A stretch of DNA of 53,782 nucleotides from Rhodocyclaceae bacterium (GTDB lineage Bacteria > Pseudomonadota > Gammaproteobacteria > Burkholderiales > Rhodocyclaceae). Under the pieces are notes generated by a model. It saw nothing but the letters and a program-made list of their open reading frames with translations, did not search any database and had not been told where the DNA came from. This document shows, piece by piece, positions 1 to 9,613 of this stretch. Location: positions 1-53,782 of the forward strand of contig JAQTNA010000031.1 of assembly GCA_028714035.1 (NCBI GenBank), written 5' to 3'. Position 1 is the stretch's first letter. Each line of letters opens with the position of its first letter. A program made the translations under genes and the position numbers.

Positions 1-2
1 AG

Positions 3-107
3 GTCAATGCCTGGCAGTCGCGCCGAAATGCAGACCAGCGAGGAATCGCTTGGTCTTTCACCCGGCAAGACGCAGATAGCAAGATGGCTCGGCATTATGT
101 TTCGTAA
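3..107 (+). pseudogene. IS630-family transposase, C-terminal end only (cut by window edge)
   Basis: Reading frame 3 is open from the window edge to TAA at 105-107 and encodes 34 residues beginning VNAWQSRRNADQ and ending MARHYVS. The pattern A-W-Q-x-x-R-N, then W-x-F-T, D-A and K-x-x-x-x-Y is what I know from the C-terminus of IS630/Tc1-type transposases, where it follows the last catalytic acidic residue. The other two frames give nothing recognisable. Whether the rest of the gene is intact lies outside the window. IS630 elements insert at TA, often CTAG, and the first CTAG after this stop begins a CTAGAGG tandem array at 124, so the right end of the element may lie there. Identification is from memory of the family and moderate in confidence. 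Confidence 0.5.
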
Positions 108-123
108 TTAACGTGTCGAGATA

Positions 124-213
124 CTAGAGGCTAGAGGCTAGAGGCTAGAGGCTAGAAAAGTATGCGCGCCGAAGGCGCGGAAACATCACTGACAACTGCC
201 ACCTGACACTGAA
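124..213. repeat. Heptad-arm intergenic element (copy 1), upstream of ribD
   Basis: The left arm has four tandem CTAGAGG units (about 124-156). The core is a hairpin CGCGCC-GAA-GGCGCG (about 166-180). The right side carries looser 7-base words (CTGACAA, CTGCCAC, CTGACAC) running up to the ribD ATG at 214. Read on the minus strand, the core CCGCGCCTTCGGCGCG matches the core of the element at 36631-36728. The ribD start has no visible Shine-Dalgarno because the element occupies its place. Confidence 0.75.
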
Positions 214-1308
214 ATGTTCTCGCCCGCCGACCACCAATTCATGGCCCGCGCGCTGCAACTGGCCGCGCAGGGGCTCTACACCACCATGCCCAACCCACGG
301 GTCGGCTGCGTCATCGTCAAGGATGGCCAGGTGCGGGGCGAGGGCTGGCACCAGAGGGCGGGCGAGGCCCATGCCGAAGTCCATGCCCTGCGGGAGGCGG
401 GCGAGGCCGCCCGGGGCGCCACCGCCTACGTCACCCTGGAACCTTGCAGCCATTTCGGACGCACCCCTCCCTGCGCCAGGGCCCTCATCGCCGCGGGGGT
501 GAGCCGGGTCGTCGCCGCCATGGAAGACCCGAATCCCCGCGTCGCGGGAGACGGCATGAAGCTCCTGTCCCAGGCCGGCATTGCCATCGCCTGCGGCCTC
601 CTGGAGACGGAAGCGCGGGAACTGAACATCGGCTTCGTCTCGCGCATGAGCCGCTGCCGCCCCTGGCTGCGCATCAAGTCCGCGGCCAGCCTGGACGGCA
701 AGACCGCGCTGACCAACGGCGCCTCCCAGTGGATCACCGGACCGGACGCCCGCCGGGACGGGCACCGCTGGCGCGCCCGCGCCTGCGCCATCCTCACCGG
801 CATGGGCACGGTGCGCGGGGACGATCCGCGGCTCACCGTGCGCGACGTGGATTGGCAGGGCATGCCGCCGCGCCAGCCGCTCAAGGTGGTGGTGGATACA
901 CGCCTGGAAATCCCCCTGTCCGCCGCCGTACTCCAGGGCGGCCACACCCTGATCGTGTCGGCGGTGGACAACCCGGCGCGGGTGGAAGCCCTGGCCAACC
1001 TGGGCGCGGAAGTGGTGGTCCTGCCTGGCGACGCGGGCCAGGTGGACCTGGCGGCCCTCATGGCAGAACTGGCCAGGCGCGGCGTCAACGAAGTCCACGC
1101 CGAGGCCGGCATGCGTCTCTCCGGCAGCCTCATCCGGGAAGGACTGGCGGACGAACTCCTGCTCTACCTCGCCCCTACCCTCCTCGGGCACACGGCGACC
1201 GGACTCTTCCAGTTGCCCGAACTCTCCGACCTCTCCGGCCAGCGCCGCCTGACCCTGCGCGATGTAAGCAAGGTCGGTGAAGACATCAGGATGCTGGCGC
1301 GCTTCTGA
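214..1308 (+). CDS. ribD: Bifunctional riboflavin deaminase/reductase RibD
   Basis: RibD carries out two successive steps of riboflavin synthesis in the cytoplasm: deamination of 2,5-diamino-6-ribosylamino-pyrimidinone 5'-phosphate and NADPH-dependent reduction of the ribosyl chain. The 364-residue protein has the full two-domain length. The N-terminal cytidine-deaminase-type domain (about residues 5-145) shows the zinc ligands and catalytic acid in HAEVHAL and in PCSHFGRTPPC. The C-terminal DHFR-like reductase domain starts near SAASLDGKTAL and includes the NEVHAEAG segment. The start MFSPADHQFMARAL keeps the family's usual N-terminus; an internal ATG nine codons later is possible. No other rib gene is in the window, and the next gene is convergent. 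Very secure. Confidence 0.96.
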   Translation: MFSPADHQFMARALQLAAQGLYTTMPNPRVGCVIVKDGQVRGEGWHQRAGEAHAEVHALREAGEAARGATAYVTLEPCSHFGRTPPCARALIAAGVSRVVAAMEDPNPRVAGDGMKLLSQAGIAIACGLLETEARELNIGFVSRMSRCRPWLRIKSAASLDGKTALTNGASQWITGPDARRDGHRWRARACAILTGMGTVRGDDPRLTVRDVDWQGMPPRQPLKVVVDTRLEIPLSAAVLQGGHTLIVSAVDNPARVEALANLGAEVVVLPGDAGQVDLAALMAELARRGVNEVHAEAGMRLSGSLIREGLADELLLYLAPTLLGHTATGLFQLPELSDLSGQRRLTLRDVSKVGEDIRMLARF

Positions 1309-1346
1309 AACAAAGATCTCTGCGGTTCAAGCAGCCTTTCCGGAAA
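1309..1346. repeat. Short relic of the CTCTGCGGT repeat
   Basis: The ribD / protease junction contains ATCTCTGCGGTTCAA (about 1317-1331). This matches the outer end of the CTCTGCG-type palindromes at 32042-32166 and 53569-53670. Only a half-copy is seen. It lies between two convergent genes. Confidence 0.4.
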
Positions 1347-2126
1347 TCACCGCTGCTCGGACATCAGTTCCCTCAGGTAGCGCACGGGGATGGCGTAGGT
1401 GATGCCGCTGGGATCGGTGATGGCGCTTTCCTTGGTGCTCTTCACCAGGACCATGTTGATGATGCCCACCACTTCGCCGGTATTCGGGTCGTAGAGCGGG
1501 CTGCCGCTGTCGCCGGGATAGGCGGTGGCATCCAGTTGCAGGATGGTGAAGGGCCCCTTGGCCAGGCGGCGGATGAGCTTGGGACTCAACTGGTTGGCGT
1601 TCGCTCCCGGTATGGCCACCGGCGCCAGGGCGGCGATGATGCCGCGGTGGGTGGCCGGATAGGGGCCGAGTACGCCGACGATGGGGAAGCCGGTGAAGGC
1701 CACCTGTTCCCCCTCCCGCTTGCTGTCGTCCGGCGCCAGGACCATGGCCGGGAGCCGGGCACCGCTGATCTTGAGCAGGGCCAGGTCATGCTCGGCGTCG
1801 AACGCCACCTTGAAAGCCTCCCGGGGCTCCAGGGTTCCCGCCGGCGTGCGCGCCAGGACGATGAGTTTCTCCCCGGTCTCCACGTCCATCGGTGTACGCA
1901 CCACGTGGGCATTGGTCACCGCCAGATTGCCGTCGCCGACGACGAAGCCCGTGCCGTTGAGCCGGAACTGGGGACTGCGGGTGCGCTCAAAGGTGCCGAT
2001 GGCGAGGATGGAGGGTTTGATCTTCTCCACGGTTTCCGGCAATGCGGCATGGGACATGCCGGCCAGCCCAACGGCCAGGACAAGAAACAGGAAAAGCCGG
2101 TGACAAAGTTTGGTCAGCATGTTCAA
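1347..2126 (-). CDS. Exported trypsin-like (S1 family) serine protease
   Basis: A 259-residue protein with an N-terminal signal peptide (LFLFLVLAVGLAGMSHA, cleavage probably after HAA or SHA). The three catalytic positions of a chymotrypsin-fold protease are readable: His in TNAHVV, Asp in EHDLALLKI and Ser in YPGDSGSPLYDP. There is no PDZ domain, so it is not a DegP/DegQ type; it resembles short periplasmic trypsin-like proteases. The substrate is unknown. The start overlaps the end of the upstream lytic transglycosylase gene by 4 bases (2123-2126), so the two are probably translated from one message. Position at the end of the polysaccharide/PEP-CTERM operon suggests envelope protein processing, which is inference. 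Confidence 0.85.
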   Translation of the reverse strand: MNMLTKLCHRLFLFLVLAVGLAGMSHAALPETVEKIKPSILAIGTFERTRSPQFRLNGTGFVVGDGNLAVTNAHVVRTPMDVETGEKLIVLARTPAGTLEPREAFKVAFDAEHDLALLKISGARLPAMVLAPDDSKREGEQVAFTGFPIVGVLGPYPATHRGIIAALAPVAIPGANANQLSPKLIRRLAKGPFTILQLDATAYPGDSGSPLYDPNTGEVVGIINMVLVKSTKESAITDPSGITYAIPVRYLRELMSEQR

Positions 2127-2995
2127 CCCTGGAGGCGCTTCGCCCGAATGCGCGGCAGATGGGGGGAGGGGTCGGTGATGAGCGGATCGAAGGGGTGCTC
2201 ACGCTTGGGAAACAGCTCCAGGATGCGCTGCACGTAGGCCCGGGTCTCCTGGTAGGGCGGAATTCCCTGGTACTTGTCCACGGCACCTTCCCCGGCATTG
2301 TAGCCGGCGGCGGCGAGCGCCACGTCGCCCTGGAAATAGGCCAGCAGCCAGCGCAGGTAGGCCAGCCCGCCCCGCAAGTTCTGCACCGGATCAAAGGCGT
2401 TCCTGACCTTGAAGCGCTCGGCGGTCTCCGGGATGAGTTGCATCAGCCCCTGGGCGTTCTTGCCCGAGCGCGCCGATGCCTGAAAATTGGATTCCACGGT
2501 CACCACGGCCAGGGCCAGACTGGGGCTGATGGCGTATTCGGGAGCCAGTTTGCGGATCATTTCCACCACCTGTTTCCGCTCGGGGCTGGCGCCCTCCGGC
2601 GCGGAAATCTCCTCGGCCTTGTCCTTCATGCATTCCGGGGGTGCGGCCACCGCCTCGCCCACGAAACGGAGCATGTTCTTCGCCTGGTCCATGCCCTGCT
2701 TCGCCGCCAGGCCGAAGAAAAAAGCCGCCAGGGCATCGTCCCGTGACAGACCACGCCCGTTGGCATACATCCAGCCCAGATTGAACTGGGCACCCGCATC
2801 GCCCAGGCGCGCCGCCTCGCAGTAAAGTGCGGCGGCCTTTTCCGTATCCCGTGGAACGCCTTCTCCATGTTCCAGTGCCGTCGCCTGGGCGGTCAGCAGT
2901 TTGGCGTCCGGCGCGGCCGGTTCCACCGCCAGCACCGGGAGCGACCCGACACCCAGGAACAGAGCCGCGAGCCTGAGGAGACGGGGATAGGGCAT
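2123..2995 (-). CDS. Lytic transglycosylase with Sel1-like repeats (SLT domain)
   Basis: This 290-residue exported protein begins with a signal peptide (LLRLAALFLGVGSLPVLA). Residues about 35-110 carry two to three Sel1/TPR-like repeats (for example AARLGDAGAQFNLGWMYANG). Residues about 155-270 form a goose-lysozyme-like SLT domain with the catalytic Glu in VTVESNF, the GLMQLIPET motif and AAGYNAGEG. Such enzymes cleave the MurNAc-GlcNAc bond of peptidoglycan to 1,6-anhydro products, often to open the wall for envelope machines. It lies 12 bases downstream of the UDP-sugar epimerase gene and overlaps the protease gene by 4 bases, so it is an operon member. A role in passing polysaccharide or sorted proteins through the wall is inference. 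Confidence 0.9.
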   Translation of the reverse strand: MPYPRLLRLAALFLGVGSLPVLAVEPAAPDAKLLTAQATALEHGEGVPRDTEKAAALYCEAARLGDAGAQFNLGWMYANGRGLSRDDALAAFFFGLAAKQGMDQAKNMLRFVGEAVAAPPECMKDKAEEISAPEGASPERKQVVEMIRKLAPEYAISPSLALAVVTVESNFQASARSGKNAQGLMQLIPETAERFKVRNAFDPVQNLRGGLAYLRWLLAYFQGDVALAAAGYNAGEGAVDKYQGIPPYQETRAYVQRILELFPKREHPFDPLITDPSPHLPRIRAKRLQG

Positions 2996-3007
2996 GCGGC
3001 GCCTTCC

Positions 3008-4051
3008 TCAGCGACCGGACATCCGGTTGCCGAAGCGTTGCACGTACCAGTCCATGGCTTCGCGCAAGCCGGCCTCCAGGCGGTGGCTGGGGGCATAGCC
3101 CAGGAGGCGCCGGGCCTTGCCGATGTCCGCCTGGGAATGGCGCACGTCCCCGGCGCGGAAATCGCGATAGGATGCCTGGGCCTGGGCAACATGGGGGAAA
3201 CGCTCCGCCAGGATGTCCCGCAGGAGGCCGAACAACTGGTTGAGTGTGGCGCGGTCGCTGACGGCCACGTTATAGACCTGGTTGGCGCCTTCCGACCCGG
3301 AGGTGGCCGCCAGCAGGTTGGCCTGGACGGCATTTTCTATGTAGCAAAAGTCGCGGCTGGTCTCGCCGTCGCCGTTGATCCAGACTTCCTCGTTCAGCAG
3401 CAAGGCGCGCACCCATTTGGGCACGACCGCGGCATAGGCACCGTCCGGATCCTGGCGGGCGCCGAAGATGTTGAAATAGCGCAGGCCGACGCTCTGGAAG
3501 CCATAGCAGCGGGCGAACACGTCGGCATAGAGTTCATTCACGTATTTCGTCACCGCGTAGGGCGACAGCGGCTTGCCGATGACCTCCTCCACCTTGGGCA
3601 GGCCCGGGTGGTCGCCGTAGGTGGAACTCGAAGCCGCGTAGACGAAACGTTTCACGCCGGCATCCTTCGCCGCCACCAGCATGTTCAGGAAGCCGTCAAT
3701 GTTGGCGCCGTTGGTGCCGATGGGATCGGTGAGCGAGCGCGGCACCGAGCCCAGGGCCGCCTGGTGCAGCACGTAATCCACGCCGTCACAGGCCTGGCGG
3801 CAGGCCTCCAAGTCCCGGATATCCCCTTCGATGAAACGATGCCTGGCCTGCTGTTCCGAAGGCACCGAGTCCAGTACTTCCTCGATGTTGTGCCGGTGCC
3901 CGGTGGCGAAGCTGTCCAGCCCCACCACCTCCTGGTCCAGGCGCAGCAGGGTTTGCACCAGATGGGAGCCGATGAAGCCGGCGCTGCCCGTGACCAGCCA
4001 GCGCTTGGGCTCGGCACGCAGATCGTTCCGGACTTGCGCGAGTCTTTCCAT
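3008..4051 (-). CDS. NAD-dependent UDP-sugar 4-epimerase (WbpP/TviC type)
   Basis: This 347-residue short-chain dehydrogenase-fold epimerase starts at the ATG of [15 protein letters not shown], giving the extended N-terminus usual for WbpP/TviC. The Rossmann motif is [10 protein letters not shown], and the catalytic pair is Ser in the AASSSTYGD segment with the YAVTK tyrosine and lysine. The substrate-binding segments [19 protein letters not shown] and [12 protein letters not shown] are typical of UDP-GlcNAc/UDP-GalNAc(A) 4-epimerases. It directly follows the UDP-sugar 6-dehydrogenase gene, as tviB-tviC and wbpO-wbpP do. Together they would make UDP-GalNAcA from UDP-GlcNAc for a surface polysaccharide. 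Substrate choice is from family knowledge, not proven by sequence. Confidence 0.88.
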   Translation of the reverse strand: MERLAQVRNDLRAEPKRWLVTGSAGFIGSHLVQTLLRLDQEVVGLDSFATGHRHNIEEVLDSVPSEQQARHRFIEGDIRDLEACRQACDGVDYVLHQAALGSVPRSLTDPIGTNGANIDGFLNMLVAAKDAGVKRFVYAASSSTYGDHPGLPKVEEVIGKPLSPYAVTKYVNELYADVFARCYGFQSVGLRYFNIFGARQDPDGAYAAVVPKWVRALLLNEEVWINGDGETSRDFCYIENAVQANLLAATSGSEGANQVYNVAVSDRATLNQLFGLLRDILAERFPHVAQAQASYRDFRAGDVRHSQADIGKARRLLGYAPSHRLEAGLREAMDWYVQRFGNRMSGR

Positions 4052-4056
4052 CTCGG

Positions 4057-5337
4057 TCACAGACGCCAGACCGTGAGGCCGGCGTCGCGCAGGGCCTCGG
4101 CATCGAATTGACACTTGACGTCCACCAGGGTGCCCCCGGGCATGAGCTTCTCGACGTAGTCCGAGAGCGGCCTCGCGGCGAACTCCTTGTGGCCGACGGC
4201 GGCAACGATGGCGGCGGCCTTGGGCAGATCTTCCCATGCTTCCAGGTGAACGCCGTACTCGTGGACGGCCTCTGCGTTGTCCGCCACCGGGTCGTGCACA
4301 TGCACCTCCATGCCGTAGGACTTGAGTTCGTCAATGACGTCAATGACCCGGGAATTGCGCAGGTCCGGGCAGTTTTCCTTGAAGGTCAGGCCCAGCACGA
4401 TCACCGGCGCGTCCTTGATCACGGCACCGCTGCGAATCATGTGTTTGACGGTCTGCTCCGCGATGAACTTGCCCATGCCGTCGTTGATGCGCCGTCCGGC
4501 CAGGATCACTTCCGGGTGATAGCCGAGCATTTCCGCCTTGTGTGTCAGGTAATACGGGTCCACGCCGATGCAGTGCCCCCCCACCAGACCGGGGCGGAAG
4601 GGCAGGAAGTTCCACTTGGTGCCGGCGGCTTGCAGCACCTCCAGGGTGTCAATGCCGATACGATCGAAGATGATCGCCAATTCGTTCATCAACGCGATGT
4701 TCAGGTCGCGCTGAGTGTTCTCGATCACCTTGGCGGCCTCGGCCACCTTGATGTTGCTGGCCGGATAGACACCGGCCGTGATCACGCTGCCGTAGATTTC
4801 CTGAACCTTGGCCAGGGTCTCCGGCGTATCCCCCGAGACGACCTTGACGATCTTGGTGACGGTGCGTTCCTTGTCGCCCGGGTTGATGCGCTCCGGCGAG
4901 TAGCCGACGAAGAAGTCCTGTTTCCACTTCTTGCCGGAAAACTTCTCGATCACGGGAATGCAGATTTCTTCCGTCGCCCCCGGATAGACCGTGGATTCAT
5001 AGACGACGATGGCCCCGGTCTTCAGGTTCCGGCCGACAAATTCGCTGGCGCCCACGAGCGGGCTGAAGTCCGGCTGGTGGGCGATGTCCACCGGCGTGGG
5101 AACCGCCACCACCACGAAGTCCGCTTCCGCCAGCGCCGTGGCGTCCGTGGTGCAGGTCAGTCGCGTCGCGGCCCGCAGCGCCTCGCCGCTCACCTCGCCC
5201 GTGGGATCAAAAAAATTGCGGTAATGCCCGACCTTTGCTTCCGAGAGATCGAAGCCGATGGTCCGGAATATTTTGCCGAATTCGACAGCGAGAGGCAGGC
5301 CGACATAGCCCAGGCCCACAACTGCGATAGTGGTCAT
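4057..5337 (-). CDS. UDP-sugar 6-dehydrogenase (TviB/WbpO type)
   Basis: A 426-residue nucleotide-sugar dehydrogenase starting at [17 protein letters not shown], with the NAD-binding GxGxxG motif in the first 15 residues. Other markers are [24 protein letters not shown], the central [18 protein letters not shown] segment and the catalytic-cysteine motif [15 protein letters not shown]. The length and these motifs fit the Vi-antigen TviB / WbpO branch, which oxidises UDP-GlcNAc (or UDP-GalNAc) at C6 to the uronic acid with 2 NAD+. A longer frame to 5412 exists but the conserved N-terminus starts at 5337. It lies five bases upstream of the epimerase gene and downstream of prsT in the PEP-CTERM/EPS operon, so its product probably feeds that exopolysaccharide. 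Confidence 0.9.
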   Translation of the reverse strand: MTTIAVVGLGYVGLPLAVEFGKIFRTIGFDLSEAKVGHYRNFFDPTGEVSGEALRAATRLTCTTDATALAEADFVVVAVPTPVDIAHQPDFSPLVGASEFVGRNLKTGAIVVYESTVYPGATEEICIPVIEKFSGKKWKQDFFVGYSPERINPGDKERTVTKIVKVVSGDTPETLAKVQEIYGSVITAGVYPASNIKVAEAAKVIENTQRDLNIALMNELAIIFDRIGIDTLEVLQAAGTKWNFLPFRPGLVGGHCIGVDPYYLTHKAEMLGYHPEVILAGRRINDGMGKFIAEQTVKHMIRSGAVIKDAPVIVLGLTFKENCPDLRNSRVIDVIDELKSYGMEVHVHDPVADNAEAVHEYGVHLEAWEDLPKAAAIVAAVGHKEFAARPLSDYVEKLMPGGTLVDVKCQFDAEALRDAGLTVWRL

Positions 5338-5428
5338 GACAGGTTTTCCGTAGGTAAAAATTGTTCGAGAAATACCCACCCCGAGCCGAAGGGAGGAGTC
5401 CGCCCCCGGCACGGGTTCTTTTGCGGTA

Positions 5429-8209
5429 TCAAAGGGTCTTCTGGAGTGTCAGAGCCTCGGCCTTGAGCGGGTTCTTGTCATCCAGCTTCAGCAGGGGTTC
5501 GATCTCCTTCTTCGCCGCGTCCTTCTGTCCGGCCTGCGACAGCGCCTTCACCAGATTGAGACGAATGGCGCCCGCGTCCGGGGACAGTGCCAGGGCCTGG
5601 CGCAGAAGGCCCAGCCCCTTCTGGAGATCGCCCTTGCCGATCACGAGCATGGCCAGGGTATCCAGGATCGCCGGTGTGTTGGGCGCCAGGGTGTTGGCTT
5701 GTTCGGCATACTCGATCGCCCTGGGATCCTTGATCTGCCCGGCGACCCAGGCAAGGTTGTTGAGGACCGATGGGTTCTTGGGCTCGATGGCAAGAATTTC
5801 CCGGTATTGTTTCGCGGCCTGCTCGTATTGCTTGGCATTCAGGCTCTTCTCCGCCAGGTATGTGCGCACGAAGACTTCCTTGGGATTGCCGCGAACCCAG
5901 TCACTCAGAACCTTGTCCGCTTCCCCGCTCTTGCCGTCCTGCTGCAACACGGTAGCGAGGGCGACCACCAGATTGGGCGCATGGCTGATGTTGATGCCCT
6001 GGCGCAAGGCCGTGGCGGCCTCGGCCCATTTCTTCTCGCTGCCGAACACGTCGGCTTCCAGCATGTAGCCCACCGGCTCCTTCGGCCGCTGCCGCTGCAC
6101 ATCCTTGGCGATGCCTATGGCTTCCCGCTGCCGCCCCATCAGCGTGGTGAGCGCCACCATGCCGGACTGGGCTTCCACCAGGTCGGGCTTGAGTACCAGC
6201 GCCTTGCGCAGGGCACCGAGAGCCAGTTCGTTCTGTTTCTGGCGCAAGTAGATGCCAGCCAGGCGCAACTGCGGCTGGGGCGCCTGCGGACGCAGATTGG
6301 CCAGCTTGGAGAAGGTGGTAATGGCTTCGTTGACCTGTCCGCTGGACAGTTGCGCCATCCCCAGTGCGTCGAGAATCTCGGGGTCTTCGGGAACGGCCAG
6401 CTGCGCATCCTGGGCCGCAGACACGGCCTTGTCGTTGTTCTTGGCCGCCAGGTGGTAACGGATCAAGGCGATGCGCGCCGAGCCATTGGTCGGGTTGGCC
6501 GCCACGGCCCGGGTCAGGGGTTCCTCCACCTCGGCCGCCTTCGCCCCCATGCTGGAGCGCACCTGGGACAGAGCGAGCAAAGCCTGCACATTCTTCGGGT
6601 CCTTTTCCAGGATGGTCTCGAAGCGCTTGCGCGCGGAGTCCCAGTTCTTGTCCTGAGCATCCAGACGCGCGAGCGTCAGGGCCGCGGGGAAATAGGTGGG
6701 AGAAATCTGGAGCGCATGCTCCAGATTCTTGCGTGCCCCCGCCACGTCGCCCTTCATAAACATGGCCCCCGCGCGCAGGTTGGCCGGGATCGGGCTGTTG
6801 GGCAATTTCTTGTCCAGTTTGGCCAGCGCCGCCAGCGCCTGGTCCGCTTCGTTGCGCCGCAGGTGGGCGATGACCAGGAGGATGTCCGGCTGGTAGTTGG
6901 CCGTCTCCATGTTGGCGGCGGCCTCCAGCTCATGGAAACCGGCCTGCACATCGCCTTCCGCGAACTTGACCTGCCCGAGGCGGGTTCGGGCATAGGAACT
7001 CTTGGCATCCTGGGAAGATGCCTTGCTGAAATACTTCTCGGCCTCGGCCAGGTTGTTGTTGCCCAGATAAACCTCTCCGGCAAGCATCTGCACGGTCGAA
7101 TCATCCGGCGCCGCGGCGACCAGGGGCTTGAGCGTTTCCAGCGCCTGGCTCGCCTGACCGCTCCTCAGATAGGTGGCAATCAGCAGACGCCGGGCCAGCA
7201 CCGACCCGGGGGCCTGGGCCAGCACCTTTTGCAGGTAGTCCTGGGCCATGGACAGGGAATTGAGCCGGAATTCGATCTCGCCCGCCAGCAACATTCCCGG
7301 CAGGTAGTTCTTGGACGACTTCACGGCGATCTGGATTTCCTCCCGTGCCTTCTGCAGGTCTTCGCGCTTGAGCGCGAGGACCGCCGCCGTATAGTGGGTC
7401 TGGGGATGCTGCGGCAAAGCCTTCTTCATGGCCTCCACCTGCGTCGCCGCCTCGTCCAGCTTGTTCTGATTGACGGACAGCATGATGCGACTGTAATGGG
7501 CGCGCACATTGTCCGGCTGTCCGGCGATGACCTGATCGTAAAGCTTGGCGGCTTCATCCAGGCGTTTCAGGGCCAGGAGAATATCCGCCTTGAGGAACTG
7601 GGCATCGGACATATTGGGCGATGTCCCCAGCACGCCGTCCACGGTCGCCAGGGCGGCCGGCAGATCGCCCCCCATGGCCTGAAGCCGGGCATTGCCGAGC
7701 CTGGCCACAGGCTGATTGGGCTGCAATGCCAGCGCCGCATCGAAACGCTTTTTCGCCTCTTCCTGGTTGTTCAGGCCCAGGTAGGCGCCGCCGAGGGTGG
7801 CCCCCAGGCTCGCCTTGGCCTCCGGGGACGTCAGCTGGGTCGCACCGAACTCATCAATGATCTTCTTGAATTCGCCCAGCCCCTGCATGACCTGCGCCAA
7901 CACGGGCACAACCATGTCCGGGGCATAGTGCAAGGTCATGGCACGCCGCAACTCGCTCTCGGCGGAGGGGAGATCGCCTGCGGCAAACTCGGTGGCGCCC
8001 AGCAGGAAACGTGCCTCGGCGTTGTCAGGCGTCTTCTGCAGGGCATTCTTGAGCTGGATGATGGCGGACTTGTTGTCATGCTTGCCGATGAAGTCCTTCG
8101 CGGAGGCGATCATCGTCTCCGGGTTGTTTGATCCACAGCCCGCCAGCAGGGAGGCCAGCAGCAGTGCAGCGATAGTGGAACGTCCGACTCGACGCGGGTG
8201 GCGGGTCAT
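5429..8209 (-). CDS. prsT: PEP-CTERM system TPR-repeat lipoprotein PrsT
   Basis: A 926-residue protein made almost wholly of tetratricopeptide repeats (about twenty 34-residue units, for example NPSVLNNLAWVAGQIKDPRAIEYAEQA). The start at MTRHPRRVGRS is chosen because AGGAG stands five bases before it and it gives a clean lipoprotein signal (LLLASLLAGCGSN, Cys about 25). Size, lipobox and position next to prsR and prsK match the PrsT family of exosortase/PEP-CTERM organisms. It probably sits at the inner face of the outer membrane and works in export of exopolysaccharide or sorted proteins, like BcsC/PelB-type TPR scaffolds. That role is inference. It is the largest gene of the operon. Confidence 0.9.
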   Translation of the reverse strand: MTRHPRRVGRSTIAALLLASLLAGCGSNNPETMIASAKDFIGKHDNKSAIIQLKNALQKTPDNAEARFLLGATEFAAGDLPSAESELRRAMTLHYAPDMVVPVLAQVMQGLGEFKKIIDEFGATQLTSPEAKASLGATLGGAYLGLNNQEEAKKRFDAALALQPNQPVARLGNARLQAMGGDLPAALATVDGVLGTSPNMSDAQFLKADILLALKRLDEAAKLYDQVIAGQPDNVRAHYSRIMLSVNQNKLDEAATQVEAMKKALPQHPQTHYTAAVLALKREDLQKAREEIQIAVKSSKNYLPGMLLAGEIEFRLNSLSMAQDYLQKVLAQAPGSVLARRLLIATYLRSGQASQALETLKPLVAAAPDDSTVQMLAGEVYLGNNNLAEAEKYFSKASSQDAKSSYARTRLGQVKFAEGDVQAGFHELEAAANMETANYQPDILLVIAHLRRNEADQALAALAKLDKKLPNSPIPANLRAGAMFMKGDVAGARKNLEHALQISPTYFPAALTLARLDAQDKNWDSARKRFETILEKDPKNVQALLALSQVRSSMGAKAAEVEEPLTRAVAANPTNGSARIALIRYHLAAKNNDKAVSAAQDAQLAVPEDPEILDALGMAQLSSGQVNEAITTFSKLANLRPQAPQPQLRLAGIYLRQKQNELALGALRKALVLKPDLVEAQSGMVALTTLMGRQREAIGIAKDVQRQRPKEPVGYMLEADVFGSEKKWAEAATALRQGINISHAPNLVVALATVLQQDGKSGEADKVLSDWVRGNPKEVFVRTYLAEKSLNAKQYEQAAKQYREILAIEPKNPSVLNNLAWVAGQIKDPRAIEYAEQANTLAPNTPAILDTLAMLVIGKGDLQKGLGLLRQALALSPDAGAIRLNLVKALSQAGQKDAAKKEIEPLLKLDDKNPLKAEALTLQKTL

Positions 8210-8260
8210 GGGGACTCCTGGATGAAGATGAATGATGGTTTTTCGCATGGGGCGGGGGCC

Positions 8261-9613
8261 TTATTTCAATCCGTAGCGGTGCATCAGATCATATAGGGTG
8301 GGACGGCTTACACCGAGAATTTCAGCGGCTTTCAACACATTACCGTCGACCCGTCCGAGCACGCGCACGATGGCTCCTTTTTCCGCATCCTCCCGTACCT
8401 GGCGCAGGTTGAGGCTACCCAGGTCAGAGCCGGGGGGCGCCAGACCGATGTCGGCCGCCGTGATCTGGGCGCCATCGGCCATGATGACGGCGCGCTTGAT
8501 GCAGTTCTCCAACTCGCGCACGTTTCCCGGCCAGCGGTGGGAGTCAATGGCATCCAGGGCATCCTGCCTCAGGGTCATGACGCCGCGGTTCTGTTCCAGG
8601 GCGAAACGTTGCACGAACGCATGGGCCAGCAAGGCCGCATCGCCCTGGCGCTCCCGCAGGGGTGGGATGACGATGACGATCTCCGCGAGCCGGTAGTACA
8701 AATCCTCCCGGAATCGGCCATCCACGATTCGAGCCTTGAGATCCTGGTGTGTGGCGCAGATCACCCGCACGTCAATAGGAATCTCGTCCCGTCCGCCAAC
8801 CCGTTCGATTATCCTTTGCTGGAGGAAGCGCAGCAACTTGGCCTGGAGCGAACTCGGGAGATCCCCGATTTCGTCCAGGAACAGGGTTCCCCGGTTGGCT
8901 GTCTCGATCTTGCCCAGGGTCTGTTTCGCGGCGCCGGTGAAGGCGCCTTTCTCGTAACCGAAGAGTTCGCTCTCCAGCAGATTTTCCGGAATGGCGGCAC
9001 AGTTGATGGCAACGAAGCGCTGATCCTTGCGCGGGGAAAGATCATGCAGGGCGCGGGCCAGAACTTCCTTGCCGGTACCGCTCTCCCCCAGAAGCATGGT
9101 GGTGGCGTTGGTGGTGGCAACCTTCTCGATCGTGCGGCAAATACGCTGCATTTCCGGTGAAATGCTTAGAACACCGGCGAGCGGACTGGCACTGCGCTGA
9201 GTCGAAAGGCGGCGGTTCTCCTGTTGCAGGTCATGGAGGCGGAAGGCCCGGTCTATGGTGAGCAGGAGCAGATCCGGCTCGAAAGGCTTGGCGAAAAAAT
9301 CATAGGCGCCCATGCCGATGGCCCTGACCGCATTGTCCCGGTCGTGCTGCCCGGTGAGTACGATGACCTTGGTGTCAGGCGCCAGGGTAAGCAGTTGCTC
9401 CAGCAGCTTGAAACCTTCGCTGGTGCCGTCCGGGTCGGGCGGCAAACCGAAATCCATGGTCACGACGGCAGGTTCAAAACGCCGAAAGCGCGTGAGAGCC
9501 TCCTCACGGTCATCCGCCACCACGGTTTCATAGGTATCGAAGGCCCAGCGCATCTGCTTCTGTAGTGCGGGGTCATCCTCGACGATCAATAGGGTGCGCT
9601 TCTTTTCGCTCAT
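8261..9613 (-). CDS. prsR: PEP-CTERM-box response regulator PrsR (sigma-54 activator)
   Basis: A 450-residue NtrC-type regulator. The receiver domain (residues 1-120) has acidic residues E12-D13-D14, the phospho-acceptor D54 in VTMDFGLP and a Lys in FFAKPF. The AAA+ domain (about 150-390) has the Walker A GESGTGKE, the sigma-54 contact loop GAFTGA and Walker B GTLFLDEIGD. A Fis-type helix-turn-helix closes the protein (KAAEILGVSRPTLYDLMHRYGLK). PrsR is the proposed activator of PEP-CTERM genes preceded by sigma-54 promoters. Its ATG overlaps the end of prsK by 4 bases (9610-9613), which fits a cognate kinase-regulator pair. Its target promoters do not appear to be in this window. Confidence 0.94.
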   Translation of the reverse strand: MSEKKRTLLIVEDDPALQKQMRWAFDTYETVVADDREEALTRFRRFEPAVVTMDFGLPPDPDGTSEGFKLLEQLLTLAPDTKVIVLTGQHDRDNAVRAIGMGAYDFFAKPFEPDLLLLTIDRAFRLHDLQQENRRLSTQRSASPLAGVLSISPEMQRICRTIEKVATTNATTMLLGESGTGKEVLARALHDLSPRKDQRFVAINCAAIPENLLESELFGYEKGAFTGAAKQTLGKIETANRGTLFLDEIGDLPSSLQAKLLRFLQQRIIERVGGRDEIPIDVRVICATHQDLKARIVDGRFREDLYYRLAEIVIVIPPLRERQGDAALLAHAFVQRFALEQNRGVMTLRQDALDAIDSHRWPGNVRELENCIKRAVIMADGAQITAADIGLAPPGSDLGSLNLRQVREDAEKGAIVRVLGRVDGNVLKAAEILGVSRPTLYDLMHRYGLK

